Source: an uncultured bacterium (lineage in GTDB: Bacteria > Myxococcota_A > Polyangia > Polyangiales > Houyiibacteriaceae). From it: DNA of 49,382 nucleotides. Position numbers and translations under genes: made by a program. Location: NCBI GenBank assembly GCA_938024995.1, contig CALJDU010000054.1, positions 1 through 49,382 of the forward strand. Direction: 5' to 3'. The notes beneath the pieces were generated by a model. The model was not told where the DNA came from, made no database searches, and saw nothing but the letters and a program-made list of their open reading frames with translations. Below are positions 16,339-24,957 of the stretch, one piece after another (position 1 is the stretch's first letter; each line of letters starts with the position of its first letter).

Positions 16339-18042
16339 ATGGAGACCATCGTTTTCCTCATCCTCGTCGCGTTCGCGCTCCTCGGCGCGCCGCTCTTCGC
16401 CATCTTCGGCGGGGCCGCGATGTTCCTCTTCGACTCGCTGGAGAACACGCCCATCACCGGCGCGGCCAACGATGTCTTCAGCGAGAAGTTCGCGGACAGC
16501 CCGCTCCTCGTCACGATCCCGCTCTTCACGTTCGCGGGATACCTCATGGCCGAGAGCGGCACCCCGCGACGGTTGGTGAAGCTCAGCCGCGCTTGGCTCG
16601 GCTGGATGCCAGGCGGCTTGGCGATCGTTTGCTTGGTCGCGTCCGCGTTCTTCACGACCTTCACCGGTGGCAGCGGCATCACCATCGTCGCGATCGGTGG
16701 TCTGCTCTTCCCGTCGCTGGTCGCCGATGAGTACGACGAGGACTTCTCGCTCGGGCTCGTGACCACCGGCGGCTCGCTCGGTCTGCTCTTCCCGCCGAGC
16801 TTGCCGATCGTGCTCTACGGCGTCGTCGGCGGCGTGATGATCGAGAAGCTGTTCCTGGCGGGGATTATCCCCGGGATCATCACCGTCGGGATGCTCGCGA
16901 TCTACTCCATGTTCGTCGGCAAGAAGCTCAAGAAGGAGCGCACGCCCTTCGAAGCTGGCGCCGCGTTCAAGGCGCTTCGCGAGGCCATTTGGGAAGTCAT
17001 CCTCCCCATCGCGCTGCTCGGCGGAATGTACCTCGGCCTCTTGCGCATCCACGAAGCGGCCGCGTTCACCGCGCTCTACGTCTTGATCATCGAGGTCTTC
17101 GTGTATCGGGACGTGAGCCTGACCGGAGACCTCCCGCGGGTCATCCGCGAGTCAATGACGTTGGTCGGCGCGATCTTGGCGATCCTCGCGACCGCGATCG
17201 GCTTTACCTCGTACCTGATTCAGGCCTCGGTGCCGATGCTCATCCTCGAGTGGATGAGCGACTACATCACCTCGCCGCTGATGTTCCTCTTGGTGCTGAA
17301 CGTCTTCCTGATCATCGTCGGGATGTTGATGGACATCTTCTCGGCGATCGTCGTCGTCGTTCCGCTGATCATTCCGATCGCGAACAGCTTCGGCATCGAC
17401 CCCTACCACCTGGGGATCGTGTTCTTGCTCAACCTGGAGATCGGCTACATGACGCCACCGGTCGGGCTCAACCTCTTCATCTCGAGCTTCCGCTTCAACG
17501 GGATCAAGGTGGAGCAGGGCGACGAAGAGTGGCGGGTCTCCGCGCCGGTCACGCGTCTCTACAAGGCGGTGCTCCCGTTCATCGGGCTCTTGCTCATCGC
17601 GCTCGTCCTCACGACCTACGTGCCCTCGCTCTCGACCTACATGACGACGCTGATGGACGACCCGGCGGACATGGACACCGGTGGGCAGCTAGAGCTCGAC
17701 CCGATCGATGACGAAGGCGACAGCGGCGGCAGCACGCTCAGTCTTGACGACTTGGAAGACGAGTTTGGCGACGACGACGACGACGGGCCGCTCAACCTGG
17801 ATGACCTCGAGGGTGAGCTGGACGACGAAGATGATCTCGACAGCCTCGACGACGAGGACGACGAGGACGACGGGCCGCTCAGCTTGGATGACCTTGAGGA
17901 CGAGCTCGGGCTGGATGACGAGCCGCTTGAGGATGAGCCGCTTGAGGATGAGCCGATTGACGAGAGCGCGATGACCGAGGCCGCGGTAGACGGCCCGCCG
18001 AGCCTGGATGATCTGGAAGAAGAGCTCGGCGACGAAGAGTAA
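16339..18042 (+). CDS. TRAP transporter large permease (DctM family) with acidic repeat tail
   Basis: A 567-residue protein. Residues 1-430 are an ordinary DctM-type permease with about 12 helices and the family signatures FTGGSGITIVAIGGLLFP, GGSLGLLFPPSLPIVLYG and EIGYMTPPVGLNLF. It would import a carboxylate-type solute using an ion gradient. From about 438 an extra tail of some 130 residues follows, dominated by Asp, Glu and Leu. It has four copies of a (S/N)LDDLE(D/G/E)E(F/L) motif (near 468, 486, 515 and 555) and three LEDEP-like repeats. Such a tail is not part of the family. No substrate-binding protein gene is nearby. Confidence 0.9.
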   Translation: METIVFLILVAFALLGAPLFAIFGGAAMFLFDSLENTPITGAANDVFSEKFADSPLLVTIPLFTFAGYLMAESGTPRRLVKLSRAWLGWMPGGLAIVCLVASAFFTTFTGGSGITIVAIGGLLFPSLVADEYDEDFSLGLVTTGGSLGLLFPPSLPIVLYGVVGGVMIEKLFLAGIIPGIITVGMLAIYSMFVGKKLKKERTPFEAGAAFKALREAIWEVILPIALLGGMYLGLLRIHEAAAFTALYVLIIEVFVYRDVSLTGDLPRVIRESMTLVGAILAILATAIGFTSYLIQASVPMLILEWMSDYITSPLMFLLVLNVFLIIVGMLMDIFSAIVVVVPLIIPIANSFGIDPYHLGIVFLLNLEIGYMTPPVGLNLFISSFRFNGIKVEQGDEEWRVSAPVTRLYKAVLPFIGLLLIALVLTTYVPSLSTYMTTLMDDPADMDTGGQLELDPIDDEGDSGGSTLSLDDLEDEFGDDDDDGPLNLDDLEGELDDEDDLDSLDDEDDEDDGPLSLDDLEDELGLDDEPLEDEPLEDEPIDESAMTEAAVDGPPSLDDLEEELGDEE

Positions 18043-18052
18043 GACTCGCGCG

Positions 18053-19129
18053 TCAACGAGGGCATCGATGTGAAGCGTCGCGCGAGATCGCGAGCGCCCC
18101 GCGTACGAGCGTAAGGCCTCCTCCCCTGAGCTGAATCAAGGTGAGCGCTCCGTCCTCGTCGCCTCGACGAAAGTGGGCGCGCGCGCGGAGGGTCCCGATC
18201 TCGGCGAACTGCGATGGGCCGATCGCCCAGTGAAGCGCGGTGTCCTCGAGCAAGACGCAGCTGTCTTCAGCGGCTTGAGCGCCGTGCGTTGTGCGCGGTC
18301 GATTCTGAACCGTGGACCGTGGGTCCATGCGCCCGACGCGTTCATCGACGACGTCTTCGCTCTCAACAAATCCTTCGACGCGGAAACCGCCCTCTTCGAA
18401 GCGAACGCGCGAGTGCTTGGGAAGCACCTCGAGCAAGCGGACCTCGACGAAGTGCGCAAAGTGATCGTCTGGGACCCTTGGCCGCAGCCGAAGGCGAGGC
18501 GCTCCATCCGGCTCGGCGCGGACGTCAACCGAACCGTCGACGCGGAGCGCGCGCAGCTCGCCCTTCGGGTCCTCGCTGGCGTGCTCCGGTGTCTTCCCGA
18601 AGCCGAGCGCGTCGCAGTCGAGCGGTGCGCCGATGGGTCCGCGCGGCTCGAACACGAACTCGCCGGTCTCGAGGACGCCGGCGGTGGGGCCCATGATGAA
18701 AGCGTCTCCTCGTGCCTCGATCGCGACGGGCTCGTTTTCAAGCAACGTGAGGACGTCGGAGACCGAGACGTCTCGTCGTAGCCGGAGCGCGTTTGGGCCG
18801 TCGATCGTGTGCAGGGTGACCGCTGCAGCGTCTACCGTGCCCACGAAGTTCAACTCGGCAGAGAGCGCCCCTTCGACGTGTGCCTCGTGAACGACGAGAA
18901 ACGGCGGCGAGGACGACGGGTCGTTTCGGATCTCGACGTCCATCGCGCGCAGGTCGAGCTGGCAAAGAGGGCCCCCCGTCTCGACGTCTTCGGCGCCGGG
19001 AAGCGTGGTCGTCACGGGAGTGACCGGGTGACCGCTGCCGCACGCGGACGCGAGCGCGCTCGCGACGATGAAGGAGCGCGCGCGACGCCATTGAAGAGAG
19101 GATCGGACCCGCGCGCTCAAGGGCCGCAC
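18053..19129 (-). CDS. Hypothetical lipoprotein, paralogue of its upstream neighbour
   Basis: A 358-residue protein. Basic residues followed by SFIVASALASAC give a lipoprotein signal (C30), longer than average at its N-terminus. Shared with the neighbour at 19117-20121 are a CQLDLRAMDVEIR-type segment after the signal, PIGAPLDCDALGFG near the middle, RLRLRPRV-type strands, and a C-terminal LxLVRGALAIS before a final Cys. Beta-rich, with no catalytic motif. Start overlaps the neighbour's stop by 13 bases. Function unknown; probably a surface or periplasmic protein. Confidence 0.72.
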   Translation of the reverse strand: MRPLSARVRSSLQWRRARSFIVASALASACGSGHPVTPVTTTLPGAEDVETGGPLCQLDLRAMDVEIRNDPSSSPPFLVVHEAHVEGALSAELNFVGTVDAAAVTLHTIDGPNALRLRRDVSVSDVLTLLENEPVAIEARGDAFIMGPTAGVLETGEFVFEPRGPIGAPLDCDALGFGKTPEHASEDPKGELRALRVDGSVDVRAEPDGAPRLRLRPRVPDDHFAHFVEVRLLEVLPKHSRVRFEEGGFRVEGFVESEDVVDERVGRMDPRSTVQNRPRTTHGAQAAEDSCVLLEDTALHWAIGPSQFAEIGTLRARAHFRRGDEDGALTLIQLRGGGLTLVRGALAISRDASHRCPR

Positions 19130-20121
19130 TCCACTGGCGTCCGGGTCGCGATCGCGAGCACGCCGTGGGCGAGCCGGAGGTTGTATCCACGAAGCCGGAT
19201 GGTCTGCGTCTCGCCGATCTCTTCGACTCGCTCAAACTCCGCTCCAGGGTCAATGACGCCGATCTCGTCCGACGCGTCTTCGTGACGCCAGAAGAGGGGA
19301 GCGCGTTCCGTCACGTGACACACCTGAGCGTTCGACACGCCACGCAGACCAAGCGCCCCAAGCCCGTAGCTCTCTCCGACGGCGACGTCTTGTAGATGCC
19401 TGCGCTCGACGTAGCCATCGATCACGAGACCACTGAAGTGGAAGCGAACCTTGGCGTGGCGTTCGCCCAGCGACAGCGCGGTGACGCCGAGGCTCCGCAC
19501 CAGGTCTTCGTCAGCGCGGATCCGGAGGCGCGGAGACCCTTCGGCGGTGGCGTAGACGTCTACCGCGTCTTCAATCGTCATCGTCATGGCGTCCCCTTCA
19601 AGCGCGTCGCTCGGATCGCTCTCCGGGAGCGGAGCCTGACCGACGCCGAGCGCGTCGCAGTCGAGCGCGGCTCCGATAGGCTCGATCGCTTCTACGACGA
19701 GCCCGCCGTCGCGCAGCCCTTCTTCGATCGGCCTCATCGCATGAGCACCGCCTGGTTCGACCATGACCGGTTGGTTGATCCGCAGCGTAGCGACCGAGGA
19801 CACGCGGACCGCGCGGTGGGTCCGGAGCGCGTCCGGGCCGAAGACAACGTTGAGGGTGACGCTGTTCGCGCTGGCGCGCCCGACGAGGACTGATCGCGCG
19901 GAGAGGGAACCGCGGACGTCCGCGGTGTTGAACGTCGCGAAGGGAGCGTCATCAAGAGAGCGCCGCACCTCGACCCCGTGCGCCTCAAACGAGAGCTCGC
20001 AGAGTGGGGCTTCGATGTGTGTCTCCGGCGACGTCGCCACCGAGGACACGGTGACGGGAGCGATGGTCGCGGTTGCGCACGCGGTCGCGAGAAGGGAGAG
20101 GCAAGGAAGCGAGCGAAGCAT
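19117..20121 (-). CDS. Hypothetical lipoprotein, paralogue of the downstream gene
   Basis: A 334-residue protein. ATG 20121 is preferred because AGGA lies 8 bases upstream and the product begins MLRSLPCLSLLATAC, a compact lipoprotein signal (C15). An ATG at 20142 would add seven residues. The mature part repeats the plan of the next gene (CELSFEAHGVEVR, PIGAALDCDALGVGQ, SPRLRIRADE, LRLAHGVLAIATR, final Cys). The two probably arose by tandem duplication and then diverged widely. It lies 65 bases after the spermidine-synthase-like gene on the same strand, so it may be in that operon. Function unknown. Confidence 0.75.
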   Translation of the reverse strand: MLRSLPCLSLLATACATATIAPVTVSSVATSPETHIEAPLCELSFEAHGVEVRRSLDDAPFATFNTADVRGSLSARSVLVGRASANSVTLNVVFGPDALRTHRAVRVSSVATLRINQPVMVEPGGAHAMRPIEEGLRDGGLVVEAIEPIGAALDCDALGVGQAPLPESDPSDALEGDAMTMTIEDAVDVYATAEGSPRLRIRADEDLVRSLGVTALSLGERHAKVRFHFSGLVIDGYVERRHLQDVAVGESYGLGALGLRGVSNAQVCHVTERAPLFWRHEDASDEIGVIDPGAEFERVEEIGETQTIRLRGYNLRLAHGVLAIATRTPVECGP

Positions 20122-20186
20122 CTGCAATATCCTAAGGCTCATCCAGCGCCGACCACCAGCGCTCCGGCGATCCCGGACCGGACCGT

Positions 20187-22202
20187 TCAGCGAAGCGCCC
20201 GGAGGATGCTCGCGTAGTCGTCGGTCCAGGTGCGATCGCGGGGCGGCGTCGACACCCATCCGCGTGCGCGGAGCGGAGCGACCGTCCCCTCGTCTCTCGC
20301 GAGCACGGCCCAGACGGAGCCGACCTCATCCGGTACGAGCTCTCGGTCAGACGCGGAAGCGACCATCACGAGATCAAGGTCGCGCGCCGCGGCGGCGAGG
20401 ACCGGTTTGAGGTCGACGTAGCGGTTGCTGATGTGGAAGAGCAGCGGCCCGCCCGCCTCGGTCCGCGCGAGGTAGAGCTCGATCGCTTCCCGGGTAACGA
20501 GATGCGTCGGGATCGCGTCGCCGCTGAACGCGTCGATGACCAACATCTCGTAAGGGCGAGCGCCGCTCGCGACCTCCTGCGCGATCTCGCGGCGCGCGTC
20601 TCCCACGACGACCTCGATCTCGGGCCGGCCGTCGAGCGAGAGGTACCGGAAGTGTCTTCGCGCGAGGTCGACGACGACGGGGTCGATCTCATAGAAGAGC
20701 AGCTCATCGATCTCGACATACCCCGCGAAGGCGCCGATTCCGAGCCCGATGACGCCGATGTTCTTCGGCGCGAGCGTGGTGACGACATCGCCGAGCGGTC
20801 CATGGCGATGGAAGTACGCGAGAGGCGTCTCCGGGGTCGCGAGCATCTGGACCCCGTGGACCGTTGTCCCGTTGACGAGACGTCGGACCTCTCCTTTGTC
20901 TTCTTTGACGATCCCTTCGACGACGTAGATGCCGTAGTGGCTGCGCGCGCGCGCGAGGATGGAGCTCTTCTGCTTAACGGCGGCGAGCCCGATCACGAGA
21001 AAGAAGAACGCGACCGTGACGAACGCGATCACGCGCACGTCTCTTTGGTGAAGCGCGCGCTCCGGGCGATAGCGCGCAGCCATCGCGATCGCGAGGACGA
21101 CCAGCGCGACGTGACTCTCGTGCAAGCGCGCGAAAATCTCGGGCGCGATGAGCGCGACAAAGGCGCTCCCGAGCCATCCACCGAAAGAGAGCGCGAGGTA
21201 GAACTGCGTGAGATGAGTCGCGTTGGGGCGCGTGCGAAAGAGCTCGTCATGAGCGACCCAGGCGACGACGAAGAAGGCCACCAGCTGAACCGCCGCGGGC
21301 CAGAGACCGCTCACATTGTTCGTGAAGGCGACGCTCGCGAGCGCGAACAATGGCCAGAGGCGACGCAGCGCAGACGGCACGGTGATCTTGGGCGAGAACG
21401 CGATGATGAACGTGATCAGGTAGAGCGAGAGCGGGATGATCCACGCCAAAGGTGCGTTGCCGACCTCGAGCAACATAAAGTTGGTCACCGCGAGCGATAG
21501 CGCGGACGGCGCCGCGGCAACGGCGGACCAGTAGAGGTAGTCCCCGAGGGTCGGGGTGCTTGTTCGCGCCCCGGAGTCCTCGTGTTCGCGTTCGCGTTCG
21601 ACGGCTTCGCGCTCATCACGTGGTCGACTCACCCACCAGGCCGCGATACCGAGAGCGACGTAGCCACCAAACGCGATGGCCCATCCTTGGCTCTGTCGCG
21701 CGAGACCGACGAAGGGCTCGATGCCGAGCGAGTAGATGAGGAGGGCGAGGAGCGACCCTGTGTTGCTCGCCGCGTAGAGCGGGTACGGGTCCGCGTCGCT
21801 CGTCTGTGCCAACCACTTCTGCGCGACGACGCTCGTCGTGGCGAGCACAAAGAAGGGGAGCGCGAAGTGCCGCGTGAGCGAGAAGAGCATCGCGTTGACC
21901 GTGAACTCTTGGGAGGCCTCGGGCGGCGCGAATGGGAGCGCGAAGACAGGGAGGAGAAGGAGCAGCGGGTGCAGCTTGCGGAACGTGGTCGCGGCGTAGT
22001 GCGCGTAGAGGTACGCCAAGAAGAGCGTTCCCTGGAACCACATCAAGATGGTCGACCAGACGTGAAAGGCGCTCCCGAACGCGGGGACGAGGAGGCGACC
22101 GACCATCGGCTCCATCGAGAACAGGAGAAAGGCGCCAAAGAAGACGAACGCCGCGAGCACGAGGACGTCTCTGTTGGCGCCGGTGTCTTCCTTAGGCGGC
22201 AT
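20187..22202 (-). CDS. Polytopic membrane protein with spermidine-synthase-like domain (copy 1)
   Basis: A 671-residue fusion. Residues 12-405 hold about 10-12 hydrophobic helices (AAFVFFGAFLLFSMEPMVGRLLVP, PLSLYLITFIIAFSP and others). Residues 420-671 form a Rossmann domain of the spermidine-synthase type: GVIGLGIGAFAGY (nucleotide loop, about 483-495), YEIDPVVVDLA, VVVGDARREI (D535) and VIDAFSGDAIPTHL (D557). Proteins of this plan are usually called fused MFS/spermidine synthase; true polyamine synthesis is unproven. Its ATG overlaps the caspase gene's stop (TGATG). A very similar copy lies inverted at 26608-28632. Confidence 0.87.
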   Translation of the reverse strand: MPPKEDTGANRDVLVLAAFVFFGAFLLFSMEPMVGRLLVPAFGSAFHVWSTILMWFQGTLFLAYLYAHYAATTFRKLHPLLLLLPVFALPFAPPEASQEFTVNAMLFSLTRHFALPFFVLATTSVVAQKWLAQTSDADPYPLYAASNTGSLLALLIYSLGIEPFVGLARQSQGWAIAFGGYVALGIAAWWVSRPRDEREAVEREREHEDSGARTSTPTLGDYLYWSAVAAAPSALSLAVTNFMLLEVGNAPLAWIIPLSLYLITFIIAFSPKITVPSALRRLWPLFALASVAFTNNVSGLWPAAVQLVAFFVVAWVAHDELFRTRPNATHLTQFYLALSFGGWLGSAFVALIAPEIFARLHESHVALVVLAIAMAARYRPERALHQRDVRVIAFVTVAFFFLVIGLAAVKQKSSILARARSHYGIYVVEGIVKEDKGEVRRLVNGTTVHGVQMLATPETPLAYFHRHGPLGDVVTTLAPKNIGVIGLGIGAFAGYVEIDELLFYEIDPVVVDLARRHFRYLSLDGRPEIEVVVGDARREIAQEVASGARPYEMLVIDAFSGDAIPTHLVTREAIELYLARTEAGGPLLFHISNRYVDLKPVLAAAARDLDLVMVASASDRELVPDEVGSVWAVLARDEGTVAPLRARGWVSTPPRDRTWTDDYASILRALR

Positions 22203-24820
22203 CAGTAGCGCCAGAGCACCTCACCCACACCGACCGCGCCGCGGTCGACGACCAGGTGCTGGAAGGCGCCCTGAAGCTGAACGTCAGCGGCTTGCTGTCC
22301 GAACTGACGATAAAGGAAGTGCGTGAGCTCGCCGACGGTGAGGACGCTGTCGCGCGGGGACTGATCGGCTTCGCCCGAAACCGCGGTGCGCAAGAAGTGC
22401 GAGAGATAGCCGCCCGCTTGGAACTGGCTCGCGACGGAGGAGAGGACGTCTTCTTCCGACGAGAACATCCCAACACGTCCGGGGCGCGTGATCACGTCTT
22501 TGGCGAAGCCTCCAGCGTGACAGGCGTCGACCGCGAACAAAGCGACCCGGGCGTTGATGGGGTCAAAGAGCTGCCCCATTTCATCGTCGAGCAACGGTCC
22601 GTCGTACATCACGAGGTACTCGTCTTTGCCGTCGATCTCGCGCTGGTCGGAGGAGCCGTCGCGCTGCCCGCCGTGACCTGAGTAGAAGAAGAAGAAGATG
22701 TCTTGCGGACCCATCCGCTGGGCCATCGTGCGCATCGCGTTTCGGAGGTTCTGCGTGGTGGCCTGCGCATCGGTCAGGATGATCTGGTTCGACTCTTGGA
22801 GGAGGCCGCCGTTGCGAAGAGACTCCGCCAGCTTGATCGCGTCGTTGGCGCACTCGGGGAGGTCGCTGCCGGTGCCGGGGTAGTCGCTGATGCCGGCGAA
22901 GATGCCGTAGACGTTGCCGCCGCCGGCGTTCTGCGTGCCGCCCCCGGCGATCACTTGCCCCGCTCCGAACGATAGCTGGTAGGCGCCCGTCTCCCCGGCT
23001 TCGTAGCTCGTGACGATGATGCTGTGCTCGCCCGCTTCGGTCGATGGGATGTCGATGCCCGCGTTCCGTGTGGTGTTGTTGAGGTCATCGTTGTCGTACT
23101 GCTGACCGCTCGGCGCGCGGACCAAGAGGTAGGGGTCAAACGCTGTGGAGCTCAGCCGAACCTGAACCGATTGCCCCGCCGTGAAGGTGCGCGAGTAGTA
23201 GTCCGCGAACTCGCCCGACTGAATCGTGCGGTCGCCTTCCGCGAGGTTGCCGTTGGTGCTGTCGCCGGCGACCGCGACCTGCTGACCATTGCCGGAAGGC
23301 GTCGGCGAAGGTCCGGTCGGCGTGGTGTTGCCGGCCGCGGAGCCGCCGCCGACTACTAAGCGGTAGTCGCCGGTCTCGCCTGGCTGGTAGCTCGTGACCT
23401 GAACGCGATACTCGCCGGCTTGCGCGACGAACGAGAGGCCGGCGTCGGTGTTGCCTTGCGCCGCGTCGTCGTTGTCGAGCTGGTCGCCCGTCGGAGGGTG
23501 AACGATCAGGTAGGTGTCAAACGCGGTGGAGCGCGCGTCGAGTCGAACGTTCTGACCCACCGCAAACGACATCGTGTGCGTATCGATGAACTCACCTGAC
23601 GAGATCGTGCGGTCGCCTTCCGCGAGCGTTCCCTCGATCGTGCGCTCGGGCGCGCCCGCGACCGCTGCGTCCCCTTGGTTCGAGACTCGGGTGCCGGCGC
23701 TGACCTTGAGCTCGTACTCGCCGACCGGCCCCGCGCGGTAGGCGGTCGCGACGACGCGGTAGGCGCCCGTCACCGGCAACGCGATCGTCAGCGCGGAGTT
23801 GGTGTTGCCGCCGACGTCATCGTTTTCCCAGTGCTGGCCGTTGGGCCCGATCAGCATGAGGTAAGGGTCGAAGGCTTCGGAGCGAAGCTCGAACGTGACC
23901 TCCTGCTGCGCGGTGCCATTGAAGAGGTAGACGTCGGCGGGCTCTCCCGTGGGGAGCGCGTGGGTCGTCAAGCTCGCGGTGTGCGGCTGACCGACCGTGA
24001 GCAGCGGACCGGTCGTGACCGTGGGGAGCTGGTGGTGAGAGCGCGCGAGGCTCGGGGTGACCGGAGCGCCCTCCGCGGCGGTCAGGACCACGCGATACCG
24101 CGCGTGCTGACCCGGGCTCGCCGACAAGATCTGAAGCCGATGGAGGGCGGCGCCGTTGACCGGATACGAGCCATTGGCGGCCGCGTTGATCGAGCGCCCA
24201 TGATCGTCGAGCAAGATCGCGTTCGGGACCTGCGTGTCCATCGCCGTGAGCTGAAGCTGCCGCGGACCGGAAGCGTCGCCGGGCACGAGCAGAAGGTCCT
24301 GGAAGCGACCGTCGGGCAGCTCGGTGTCGCCATCTTCAAGCGCGCCTTCGTAAGGCTGACCCAGTTGAAGCCGCGGCAGCTGAGGGAGGGCGGCGACCGC
24401 TTCATGTCCGGCGCGGTGAATCGTGAGCGAGAAGGGACCCTCGGCGTTGGGCTGGGAGCTCGAGACGCTCACCTTCATCGTGCCCGCTTCCGTCACGTGA
24501 ACGGAGAGCTCTGAGCGCGCACGGTCGCCCTGGTAGTCGTCGTTGGTCAGGCTGCCGTGTCCAGGGACCGCGAGCTCGAGAAAGGGATCGAACGCGGTCG
24601 AGCGCAGGTCGACGATGAGGGAGTCACCCGGTTCGACCGGCACGTTGTAGTTGACCCGGCCGACGCTCGCGACGAGCGCGTCTTGTTGAGAGAAGACGGG
24701 ACCCGTCGCGGCAGGCTCTTGGGGGCCCCCACCTCGGATCGTCTTCGCGATGTCTTCACACGCGCTGCAACCCCCAAAGGAGAGGAAGAGCGCGACGGCG
24801 ACGAGCCAGTGCTTCCGCAT
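22202..24820 (-). CDS. Caspase-family (C14) lipoprotein with four PPC-like domains
   Basis: An 872-residue protein from ATG 24820, with a lipoprotein signal ending SFGGC. Four pre-peptidase C-terminal (PPC)-like modules carry the signature FDP(F/Y)L followed by NDD, near residues 93, 333, 449 and 577. A caspase fold follows at about 636-790: VYGIFAGISDYPG, then DIFFFFYSGHGG (His716) and ALFAVDACHAGG (Cys767), the His-Cys dyad of clan CD. It should be an extracytoplasmic, lipid-anchored cysteine peptidase, possibly calcium-dependent and self-cleaving. One-base overlap with the next gene implies coupled translation. Confidence 0.9.
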   Translation of the reverse strand: MRKHWLVAVALFLSFGGCSACEDIAKTIRGGGPQEPAATGPVFSQQDALVASVGRVNYNVPVEPGDSLIVDLRSTAFDPFLELAVPGHGSLTNDDYQGDRARSELSVHVTEAGTMKVSVSSSQPNAEGPFSLTIHRAGHEAVAALPQLPRLQLGQPYEGALEDGDTELPDGRFQDLLLVPGDASGPRQLQLTAMDTQVPNAILLDDHGRSINAAANGSYPVNGAALHRLQILSASPGQHARYRVVLTAAEGAPVTPSLARSHHQLPTVTTGPLLTVGQPHTASLTTHALPTGEPADVYLFNGTAQQEVTFELRSEAFDPYLMLIGPNGQHWENDDVGGNTNSALTIALPVTGAYRVVATAYRAGPVGEYELKVSAGTRVSNQGDAAVAGAPERTIEGTLAEGDRTISSGEFIDTHTMSFAVGQNVRLDARSTAFDTYLIVHPPTGDQLDNDDAAQGNTDAGLSFVAQAGEYRVQVTSYQPGETGDYRLVVGGGSAAGNTTPTGPSPTPSGNGQQVAVAGDSTNGNLAEGDRTIQSGEFADYYSRTFTAGQSVQVRLSSTAFDPYLLVRAPSGQQYDNDDLNNTTRNAGIDIPSTEAGEHSIIVTSYEAGETGAYQLSFGAGQVIAGGGTQNAGGGNVYGIFAGISDYPGTGSDLPECANDAIKLAESLRNGGLLQESNQIILTDAQATTQNLRNAMRTMAQRMGPQDIFFFFYSGHGGQRDGSSDQREIDGKDEYLVMYDGPLLDDEMGQLFDPINARVALFAVDACHAGGFAKDVITRPGRVGMFSSEEDVLSSVASQFQAGGYLSHFLRTAVSGEADQSPRDSVLTVGELTHFLYRQFGQQAADVQLQGAFQHLVVDRGAVGVGEVLWRY

Positions 24821-24957
24821 TCGCGAACGGTAGCACGCAAGACGCCATGACTTCCGTTTCACCGGACGTCATCGCTCATCCGGGGGAGCGCGCGGAGGGT
24901 TCGTGCTGGCGTGCCGCGTCGTCGCGTGTGTAGATGCGACCAACCAAAGAGGTCTGG

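Noticed and set aside
15631..17052. 473-codon minus-strand frame opposite the TRAP genes
   Set aside because: Highly charged Arg/Asp/Glu composition typical of the antisense of membrane proteins; the plus-strand TRAP match is unambiguous.
20187..22202. Genuine polyamine (spermidine) biosynthesis locus
   Set aside because: No decarboxylase or S-adenosylmethionine decarboxylase gene is nearby, and the domain is fused to a polytopic membrane region, so only the fold is claimed.
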